A DNA stretch of 64,000 bases. Origin: Tetragonia tetragonoides (lineage: Eukaryota; Streptophyta; Magnoliopsida; Caryophyllales; Aizoaceae). The notes under the pieces were generated by a model, which was not told where the DNA came from, did no database searches, and worked only from the letters and a program-made list of their open reading frames with translations. Below are positions 56,783 to 64,000 of the stretch, piece by piece. The stretch spans positions 23,041,001 to 23,105,000 of the forward strand of contig CM076147.1 in the NCBI GenBank assembly GCA_038025085.1, given 5' to 3'. Within the stretch, counting starts at the first letter, position 1. Each line of letters opens with the position of its first letter. The position numbers were made by a program, and so were the translations under genes.

Positions 56783-57045
56783 AAAGCACAAGTCAACAAC
56801 AAAAGCAACCAACAAGACAAACAGCAAAACAACAAACAACAGAAGCAAGACAACAGCAGCAAGCAACAAGACAAACCAGCAGCAAGCAACAAGACAACAA
56901 CAGCATGCAGAAGCAAGTAACAAGACAACAACAGCATCTCAAGTTAATATTCCCCATTATACACCAATAGGGCACCAGAAAAAAGCAGAATGAAGCTAAA
57001 ACAACATAAACAACAACTAGCTACAGATCTACAACAACATCAGCA
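56783..57045. repeat. CAA-rich direct repeat, copy 1
   Basis: A CAACAGAAGCAAGACAAC-type low-complexity run followed by unique sequence AATATTCCCCAT to CTACAGATCTACAAC. The same series recurs at 57625-57870. Both lie in the intron between the last two exons of the Ulp1-like gene. Confidence 0.88.
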
Positions 57046-57624
57046 ACCTGTACAATAACGAACATACAAGCAGTATTAGTAATTAGTTGGCATAGATCAG
57101 CCTTCTGTACAACAGTTCCAGTTTAAGCACATCGATCAATTATCATTTTTTACTACACTCTCTATGTCCTGATCGAGTCCAAGTTCTCGTTCATTTTTTT
57201 TTTTTGGGTAATCTTAGTTTGTTTCTGTCTGCGCATGATTAAAATAGAGTATACAATTGTTGCAACAACAATACATCAACACGCTAACGATTTAAGTACA
57301 ACAAAAGCAGCTAATAAAGCCGGGTCACAACAACAAAGACCCCATTTCAGTAGTCTATCGGTAAATAAATATACTTTCCTGCAAGGCTAATTAAAGATAA
57401 TCAATAACCTGACCTACTGGTTTCGATCTTTTTGCTTCACTTGGCCAATGCTTTTTGTTTAGATTGGAACCTCGTGTGAGCCGGCCAATGAATATTTAAC
57501 CGAAGGGCTTGTACCCTTAAAAAAGGAACCCCTATTAAGGATGACACTGCTAAAAGTCATTCTAGCAACTAACCCTCTTCAAGGAGAGAAGGTAAGTTCA
57601 CTTCTCTCTACTTATTGTTAAAGA

Positions 57625-57870
57625 TTAACAGCAAACAGCAGAAGCAACCAACAAGACAAACAACAAACAGCAAACAGCAGACAACAGAAGCAAGACAAAA
57701 GCAACAAGCAACAAACAACAACAGCATGCAGTAGCAAGTAACAAGACAACAACAACATCTCAAGTTAATATTCCCCATCATACACCAATAGGGCACCAGA
57801 AAAAAGCAGAATGAAGCTAAAACAACATAAACAACAACTAGCTACAGATCTAGATCTACAACAACACCAT
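57625..57870. repeat. CAA-rich direct repeat, copy 2
   Basis: Collinear with 56783-57045, including the non-repetitive tail, with a few indels and a doubled AGATCT. It is therefore a segmental duplication, not independent microsatellites. Confidence 0.88.
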
Positions 57871-57916
57871 GCAAAATAAAAAAAAGAGCACTAAATAACT
57901 AAATTTGCCAACTCAC

Positions 57917-58045
57917 AATGATGCTACACATTTCTCTAAATTTAGAAATGTCTTTATGCTTCACATTGTCCAAATACTCGATCTTTTGTTCCTTCAAGTT
58001 GATCAAGCAAAGGGAATAGTCACCTTCGCACATTGGAAGGAAAAT
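57917..58045 (-). CDS. Ulp1-like exon with His-region
   Basis: The acceptor TTTTGACAG precedes IFLPMCEGDYSLCLINLKEQ, KIEYLDNVKHKD. In active Ulp1 enzymes this segment contains the catalytic His in HW and the Asp in LDS. Here the Asp of LDN is kept but the His position reads Asp (DY). The donor is GTGAGT at 57916. Confidence 0.68.
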
Positions 58046-58135
58046 CTGTCAAAATTCAACAAATAAATGAGATACATATAGCAAATAGATGAGGGTATTT
58101 ACATTTCTTTACAAAAATAGAGCTCCAGCTCTTAC

Positions 58136-58641
58136 CATTTCTACACGAGCAATGTTAGCAAAAGTAGCGTTACACTCAAGCCACTCTTCCCATGCTTTGG
58201 CTAATTCAATCTTTGCCTTGCGTTTCAGTTTTGGTTCAGATTGACTATCGTATAGGCAGGGCCGTTCCTAAGGTTTTTGAGGCCCTGGGCGGGATAAAAA
58301 TGAGGGCCCCTAAGTATGAATTACTTGTTTTATCGGCAAAAAATAAAATAAAATTTGGGCCCCGTATTAGGAAATGAGGATATGAAGAATGAAAAATTAT
58401 TTTAAATTATAGAAAAATGGGGGCCAAAGAGATTTGATCTCAAAATCTAATGTAGGTAAGGAGCAACACAACTCATTTCCAACCAATGAACCAAGCCCTT
58501 TTTCATGTTTAGTATTTGCAAGTTTTTTTATTTATCTTAATTTTGCATTGTTGTTTGGGCCCTCTACAGGCTGGGCCCTAGGCGGTCGCCCCTCTGGCCA
58601 CCCCTTTGGGCCGGCTCTGCGTATAGGTCAACCAAATGATC
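58136..58641 (-). pseudogene. Ulp1-like exon interrupted by a MITE
   Basis: The acceptor GTGTTGCAG at 58642 starts DHLVDLYDSQSEPKLKRKAK, IELAKAWEEWLE and ends VEM before a GTAAGAGC donor. The hAT MITE at 58257-58619 sits between the Leu-Tyr codons and repeats the 8-base target inside the coding frame. With the MITE in place the frame cannot be read through. Confidence 0.7.
58257..58619. mobile_element. hAT-type MITE in a coding exon
   Basis: Terminal repeats are CAGGGCCGTTCCTAAGG and the complement CAGAGCCGGCCCAAAG. A perfect 8-bp target duplication CGTATAGG lies at 58249-58256 and 58620-58627. Length 363 bp, with GGGCCC-rich ends and an AT-rich middle; no coding capacity. The perfect duplication and CAG ends assign it to hAT. 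Confidence 0.92.
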
Positions 58642-58884
58642 CTGCAACACACATGCACATGGTAAGCTAAATGGATAATCAAATCTATTGCCAGTTCTGA
58701 AAGACTCATCAAAATCGTGTTCACATCTAATGATTTACATTGAAAAGTCCAATGCCATGACCCACAACAAAGTCTACGCCTAAAAGTTTACTTAAGCTAA
58801 GCAACCAGCGATTCATAACCAAGTTAAAATTAAGTGATATACACACCAAATTCACTTATAAAACCAGCGATCAGAAAAAGGAAA

Positions 58885-59540
58885 ACCCTATTAATATAAA
58901 AAGTTAAAGGAGAAAAAACTGAAACTCAAGGCAAAGATTGAATTAGCCAAAGCATGGAAAGTTAACCCTATTAATATAAAAAGTTAACCCTATAAATACA
59001 AAAATTTAACCCTATTAATATAAAATGTTAACCCTATTTTCTAATAAAGTTAATCCTCCTGTGAATACTTATCACATCAATAATCACATCATAAGCATAT
59101 TCAGTCACTACCACCACCCTTCTTACGTGCAATAAACACTTGAATGTTTTGAGGGGGGATGGAATGGCTATGAATCCTATAGGATAAATTATTTTCATGT
59201 CAGGTTGACCTGTGAAATGCAATGCAATGCAAATATTAGATGTAAAATATTAATTACTTGGGAGCTCTATAGAAAACCTCAGTGAAATTGTCAAGGTTGA
59301 AGGTTGAAGATGATGCTGAGACCAACTTTAAAAGGTAAGATACTTCATTTTCTTGTATTTATTCTGATTAGAGAAGATGTTATGCCCTTGCCCATCAAAA
59401 GAAATCAAAAGAAAGCACTAAATGTTTAATTGCATGTAAATGAAACGAATCTAATTTTGAAGTGTGGAGTGGAAAGTTAACCCTATTAATGTAAAAAGTC
59501 AACCCTATTAATGTAAAAAGTTAACCCTATTAGATCTTAC
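58885..59540 (-). repeat. GTTAACCCTATTAATATAAA repeats in Ulp1-like gene intron
   Basis: Clusters at 58887-59045 and 59472-59538 repeat AAAGTTAACCCTATTAATAT-type units. On the gene's own (minus) strand they read GGGTTAACTTTT, the same core as the repeats of the transposase gene. Confidence 0.88.
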
Positions 59541-60088
59541 TCTTGAGCTAAATCCAACCAAAATTACTACCCCACCCACCTTTGTACATTGCAGAATTAC
59601 AGAACTTAGGACAATTTAGTGGACAAGCAACATGATCTGAGAATAGGTAGGGAAAGAGAAAATTTGTCAGAGTGGAATGGATCCAACACCTATTGGTGCC
59701 ACCCACTTACTATTAGGGAACATGAGTCTTTTCAGTTATGTAGTGGCAGTACAGTAACAGAACTGTAAATAGTAGTATTAATGAATTAAACTGAAAACAT
59801 GGTTTGACTCGGATCATATGATAGTGAGATGGTCATCCCTAGATGGATGACGTGTTCACCCAAATTCTAAATTGTGTTCACCCATATTCAAAATTTTAAT
59901 CATTCCATATATCTGCCTTGTGCAAGTATACAACTTTCTTCCTCCCCAAATTACTTATTCACCCAAATTCACATTCTACAATATCACCTCAGGAAATTCT
60001 TTTAACAAATGATAAAGACCATAAAACTTATACAGATCATTAAATTATGCCAAAAAAATAAAGAGATCGATAACAAACATATACTTAC
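59541..60088. other. Intron region, no exon seen
   Basis: AT-rich; it lies between exons of the Ulp1-like gene. A missing exon of the protease fold may be here but I could not define one. Confidence 0.4.
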
Positions 60089-60260
60089 CATGTATGAAAG
60101 TCCAAAAAAGAATCGTGAACCGTGGTGCAGCTTATTGACATAATTCATGAGTATACACCAACAGTCAATGACTCTTGGACTTATGATCTGTTCCACTACC
60201 ATGCTGAGCATATCCTCTCTTGGAATAAAATAATTCGGGTGATACCTCACGAGACACTCC
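60089..60260 (-). CDS. Ulp1-like exon, start of protease-like region
   Basis: Acceptor TTTTCGTTCAG, then ECLVRYHPNYFIPREDMLSM, ISPRVIDCWCILMNYVNKLH and FFFGLSYM, then a GTAAGTATAT donor. VIDCWCILMN is the usual opening helix of MULE-borne Ulp1 domains. Confidence 0.68.
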
Positions 60261-60381
60261 CTGAACGAAAATAAAACACATTTTATGAATCAGAAAAAAG
60301 GAAGTAAAAAATGGTGAAAGAAAAAGAAAAGAAAAGGTAAAGATATTACTCATTGCCAAATGTGTTGTCATCTTCAACTTC

Positions 60382-61545
60382 TTTTTTTTTTTTAGATAAG
60401 AAAAACTTTTTATTAATCAAATCGTGAAAGAATACAAAATGGAGGATAAGGTATCCTCAAAGTACAAGAATAAGAGCAAAGTATCTACAAATCACGCCAA
60501 TGACGTTGAATGACAGTCAGTGGCACCCCCTTGAAGGCACCAGCCGCCTTCGCCCACAGGGATGCCAAATAAACTATATGTTCCCAAACTATATCGGTAC
60601 TCTTTCCCTTGTCAGAGAAAATCCTCGAGTTCCTCTCTAGCCAAGTGCACCAAAGAATAGCTAAACAGGCACACCGCCACAACATCCTACCCTCCTTCCC
60701 CCTCCGCATAGCAGAAAAACGCATCTGTAGGAATTGCCCCACAGTAGCAGGGCACACAAAAGGCTCCCCACACAACAGCCGATCCCACAGAGCCCTCGCA
60801 AAATTACACAATACAAACAAGTGCAAGCAACTCTCTCCGTCCTGCCGACACATCACACACATGCTGGGAAGGAGACACATATGTGGCCTCCGCCGTTGCA
60901 CCAAATCACAAGTATTCACCTTACCTAGCACCAAAGTCCACACAAAAGCACAAACCTTCAGAGGAACCTTGGACTTCCAAATATAAGAGGAAAGGGGAAA
61001 ATGTGGAAATTGAGACGGAAGGCTAAGATGATGGAGGAAGGACTTGGAAGAAAAAACCCCGGAGGAGTCCCCAATCCAAGTCCGAGAATCGTCCCTAGGG
61101 ACGAGAAGCCTAGAGTGGAGGACACCCAGGAGGGAAACGAGTTCCTCCATTTCTATATCCCGGGGTGGTCACCGAAAGCGAAGGTTCCAGGAACCACCAA
61201 CCTCTGAGTAAAAATCAGCCACAGGTGCCCCATGAAGAGTGGACAAACGAAAAACCCGCGGATATGTAGAAGAGAAAGCAGTTTCCCCATTCCACACATC
61301 TTCCCAGAACCGAACCCGTTGACCATTACCCACATTATACCTGACCAAGGGAAAGAATAAGGACGATACCTTGGAAACGAACTTCCAAGGGCAAGCATGG
61401 GAGATAGTTGAGCTGGCTCGGATGTCCCACCCATTATGCTGAAGGCCGTACTTGCTTCTGATAACTCGGTGCCATAGGGAGCCAGATTCTAGGGGAAAAC
61501 GCCATAACCACTTACCCACTAGCGAAATGTTCTTGGACACCAATA
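60382..61545 (-). mobile_element. 5'-truncated LINE with poly(A)
   Basis: The minus-strand frames 61543-61169 (GKWLWRFPLESGSLWHRVIR, GNGQRVRFWEDVW) and 61150-60485 (YIWKSKVPLKVCAFVWTLVL, MCVMCRQDGESCLHLFVLCN) are the end of a plant LINE ORF2 with its zf-RVT domain. A 12-base poly(T) at 60382-60393 is the tail. A one-base shift separates the frames. Possible degenerate target duplications are AAGTGGCAGATTA (5' side) and AAGTTGAAGATGA (3' side). It sits inside a coding exon of the Ulp1-like gene. Confidence 0.88.
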
Positions 61546-62528
61546 ATCTGCCACTTGCGAACGAAGGCCAAACATATCCCTCATTTTGTTCATGTTTTGA
61601 TTCATGAATTTTGAAACTAGAATGACGGGCAAACCCCTCAAGCCTTGATCGATATTGCTACCTAGAGTATCATTTCTTCTTAGGCCACAATGTCTTTCGT
61701 AAAATATGCTATCAAGCAATTCATCACCCTCTTTGTAATCTCTCATACTCATAACCTTCTCTTTCTGCGGTGTTCTCTCATTACTTGGTATAGCAATTGC
61801 GTTTCTAACGCTATCCTTTGCTATATTTATTACGTCTTCATCACATGAATCTTTCACATTATCACCTGCACTACCACTATCAGAAAACCCTTGAGATAGA
61901 AGGTCAAAAGATGGAATAGATGGCGAACGGACAGAGGCACGGGCACGAGTACGAGCACGAGCAGAGGTAGAGGTAGAGGTAGGGGAGGCACATGCTGTGG
62001 CAAGTGGTGCATGGGTACGTGCTGCTGTGGCAAGTGATGCAGGTGCAGGGGGGCTGTGCTCCATGTGGCAAGAGCAGAGGTAGAGGTAGAGGTGGCAAGT
62101 GATGCATGGGTACGTGTTGCTGTGGCGGCAAGTGGTACAGGGCTTGCCACAGGGCCTGTGGCAGCAGGAGCTAAGGAAGGTGGAGGGGCAAGCGAAGGTG
62201 GAGAAGTGGCAGAGGCAGGTGGAGCGGCAGTGGAAGAGGCGGGGGGAGTAGGAGTGCAGGTGGGTTGAGATAAAAGGTTCAATTTTGGCAAATCAATTGC
62301 TGCTGCACTTACAGCATCCAGCTTCATGATGACTTCATCAAAATGAGCAACAAGTTCATCACTAGGTTCAGAGAGATCCGAAAATGTATTCTTGTTTTCT
62401 CTATTCCTTTGCTGTGATGCAACAACATCTACATTCATCTTCATCATAATGGAAGAAAGGTGATTCGAAACTCGTTTAGGAAATAACTCCATGTCTCTTT
62501 TAACATATAACATTGTCTTTTGAATGTC
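61546..62528 (-). pseudogene. Low-complexity middle exon of Ulp1-like gene
   Basis: Acceptor TTAACAG, then DIQKTMLYVKRDMELFPKRV and a helical segment, then a Pro/Ala/Ser/Thr-rich stretch of about 130 residues made of imperfect repeats (HASLATSTST, HAPLATA). The repeats change frame near 62060. After them come an acidic segment and GGLRGL-like sequence up to the LINE. After the LINE, VEDDNTFGNE at 60394-60425 probably continues the exon. Confidence 0.6.
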
Positions 62529-62662
62529 CTGTTAAGATCATTAAACACATGTCAGTAACATTTTAAATAAAGAACTAGTGTTCAAGATCAAATGAAGGAT
62601 TATAGAGTAATAATAGGTAAAGGATCATCAAAGATTACGAATTTTTTAGATAATTTACTCAC

Positions 62663-63680
62663 ATTAATCTCCAATGCATTTATTTCTTCGTCGGTTTGAA
62701 CCCCTGTCGGCAACTCGAATACAACGAACCTTTTTACTGCCTCTGATTCATAAGGGGGAGTAGGGGGTATAAGGTACTCAAGTGTTTTTGCACTAGTGAT
62801 AGCCCTAGCTCTTGCCCTAGCTCTTGCCCTAGCCCTACACACAGGGTATGCAGCATCCAAATCTGCATCACCAATAACAACTGAGCCTAGCTCACCATCG
62901 ATCCTTTCTGTTGTCTTTTCGTTTGTCCAGTGCTGGATTAACGGTAACTCTTTGGGCTGTGGTATTCCTTGAAATTTCAGCCGGTGGAAGAAGATAATCT
63001 CAAGCAATAACAAACACCCCCCAACAGCAGTAGGTTTAGTTGGTTTAATTTTTTTTTTCCTTGTACTTCAAAACCGCCCTACACAACCTGTCTAACACAA
63101 AGGACGACCAATTATAGTCCTTGATCTGGCTAACCTTCTCTAATGCCCCAACAATCTTTAGATCGGCCGTCCTGTTGGCAACAGGATCCAAGAAAGCTGA
63201 TACAACGTATATCACAAATAGCCTTTTAAACTCGTCACCCCCTTCAGTCATTTGTTTCATTCGATCAGCTAATTTATTCAGCCTAATCACCTCGTTTTCA
63301 TCTTTAATCCCATAAGTTTGCTTCCACTTTAGTTGCAAAGTTTCAACCCAATAACCCTTATCTTCATTTATCCTTTTCGGCCCATCTATAGGCAGGAGGA
63401 AGACGTCGTGGACGTCTTCCTCAGTAATAGTAAAAACGATGGTTGGGCTCACATGTAATCTGCGACTAGAAGGCTCAAAGCTCTCTACTAGCCAGGGAAA
63501 CAACCTACAAGAAGTTTCAGTTAACCTAAGAAACAAAAAGCCTCCAAATCCAATTTGCTTGATATCTTCCTTTTGTTGAACCGAGAATTCATCAAGGAGA
63601 GCTTTCAATGCACCACATAAGCAATGGTTTTTTATACCACCAGCAATCTCAGCAGGCTCTAAATAAGGAGATACAAACAC
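62663..63680 (-). pseudogene. N-terminal exon(s) of Ulp1-like gene
   Basis: The block holds IKNHCLCGALKALLDEFSVQ, IGFGGFLFLRLTETSCRLFP, EDVHDVFLLPIDGPKR and, after a shift in an A10 run near 63050, KPTKPTAVGGCLLLLEIIFF and HWTNEKTTERIDG. This is the domain usually preceding Ulp1 cores in plant MULE genes. A 12-base repeat CTAGCTCTTGCC (62802-62840) encodes an Arg-Ala repeat. The donor GTGAGT lies at 62662. The first Met at 63680 may not be the true start. Confidence 0.68.
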
Positions 63681-64000
63681 TATAAATAAGGAGTTACAAA
63701 CACTAGATGCTTGAATAAGTTAAAAGGCAATAAAGGGAAAGAACGAGATACACACAGAGTCACAAAGAAACAGATGATGAGAAACAGATTGACATTATAT
63801 GTGGGAACAGATTGACAGCCACAGAGAAACATATTTCTCTTCCATTTGACAAACTAAAACCGAAACACACGTACATCATGAAACATAAAACAAAACAGTA
63901 GCAACTCACGAACACTATCAATTATTCGAACATAAAAGAAACATTTACAAAAGTAAACTTAACCACTTTAAACCAGCAAAAAAAATTCATCTCACTAATG
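63681..64000. other. Right edge, no gene seen
   Basis: AT-rich with short direct repeats (AAATAAGGAG, GAAACAGATTGACA). It probably continues the Ulp1-like gene upstream region; no MULE end is present. Confidence 0.4.

Larger units (their letters stand above)
56267..63680 (-). pseudogene. Ulp1-like (MULE-borne) gene, seven exon blocks, catalytic residues replaced
   Basis: Exon blocks on the minus strand are 63680-62663, 62528-61546 (continued after a LINE), 60260-60089, 58641-58136 (holding a MITE), 58045-57917 and 56773-56267. All borders have plant-like GT-AG sites. The N-terminal part matches the domain found before Ulp1 cores in MULE genes (IGFGGFLFLRL, WLVESFEPSSRRL, EEDVHDVFLLPIDG). The C-terminal part is Ulp1-like, but the catalytic Cys region reads NIDSGVYLMVHM instead of a DCG motif, and the His-Trp motif reads EGDYSLCLI. 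A shift in an A10 run (near 63050), the MITE and the LINE disrupt it. Ulp1 proteases remove SUMO; this copy could not by the usual mechanism. An upstream exon may lie beyond 63680. Confidence 0.72.
48463..64000. mobile_element. Large MULE-type element, right end outside window
   Basis: The left end near 48463 reads AGAGAGTCCAGATCTGGTG, GTGCGAACCATGCGAAC, GATCACAGCCGTTCATC, a word pattern familiar from ends of FAR1-type MULEs. Inside are a FAR1-type transposase (+) and a convergent Ulp1-like gene (-), the pairing known from Ulp1-bearing MULEs. The matching inverted end is not seen before 64000, so the boundary claim rests on gene content. Confidence 0.55.

Noticed and set aside
61904..62513. 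Alternative Leu/Pro/His-rich frames in the Ulp1-like middle exon
   Set aside because: Repeat DNA is open in several frames; only the Ala/Thr/Ser-rich frame connects to the flanking exon sequence.
1..64000. tRNA, rRNA or ncRNA genes
   Set aside because: I looked for clover-leaf and rRNA landmarks while reading and found none; a covariance-model search would be decisive.

Overview
This is nuclear DNA of a flowering plant, almost certainly a eudicot. The evidence is plant-type LTR retrotransposons (Ty3/gypsy Tat lineage and chromovirus, Ty1/copia), plant-only protein families (plant mobile domain PMD, a DUF7745-like family, FAR1-type MULE transposase, MULE-borne Ulp1-like genes), GT-AG introns and high AT content. 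I cannot name the species. I see no convincing ordinary single-copy host gene; the 64 kb is a stack of nested, mostly decayed mobile elements, several of which carry non-transposon genes.

Region 1 (1-17.7 kb) holds Tat-lineage gypsy elements on the minus strand. Element A (1-6659) has gag, RT, RNase H, a second RNase H and integrase on the minus strand, and a DUF7745-like gene with its own TATA box and intron on the plus strand. Its gag is cut at 6659/6660 by the 3' LTR of element B (LTR 6660-7973). After that LTR come a polypurine tract, a tandem-repeat 3' UTR, a multi-exon PMD gene (+), a second DUF7745-like gene (+, intron missing), integrase (-) and gag remnants (-). Element B therefore appears to carry two antisense genes. 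A 316-bp hAT-type MITE with a perfect 8-bp target duplication lies in its 3' UTR.

Region 2 (17.7-21.4 kb) holds LTR ends of chromovirus type in opposing orientations, then AT-rich sequence and the first copy of an R repeat.

Region 3 (21.4-39.6 kb) is a three-level nest. A MITE (TSD TAA) contains a Ty1/copia element (LTRs 21519-22261 and 38658-39354, TSD AGGGG). That element contains a Ty3/gypsy chromovirus (LTRs 26602-29152 and 35732-38352, TSD TTACC). The chromovirus gag-pol is broken in many places, but an extra 330-codon ORF between its primer-binding site and gag is intact.

Region 4 (39.6-46.5 kb) continues an old tandem array of X-R units. Different insertions have split it: a probable hAT element with a captured leader, a poly(A)-ended insert with membrane-protein-like ORFs, and a 958-bp Helitron.

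Region 5 (about 48.46-64 kb, right end outside) looks like one large MULE. It has a CAP-Gly gene fragment resembling tubulin-folding cofactor B, a FAR1-type transposase (+, frameshifted), and a convergent multi-exon Ulp1-like gene (-). The protease catalytic Cys and His of that gene are replaced, and its exons are interrupted by a hAT MITE and a LINE. A GGGTTAACTTTT-type repeat occurs in clusters on the sense strand of each of the two convergent genes.

Many breaks are one-base changes in homopolymers, so assembly error must be excluded before every frameshift is called a pseudogene.
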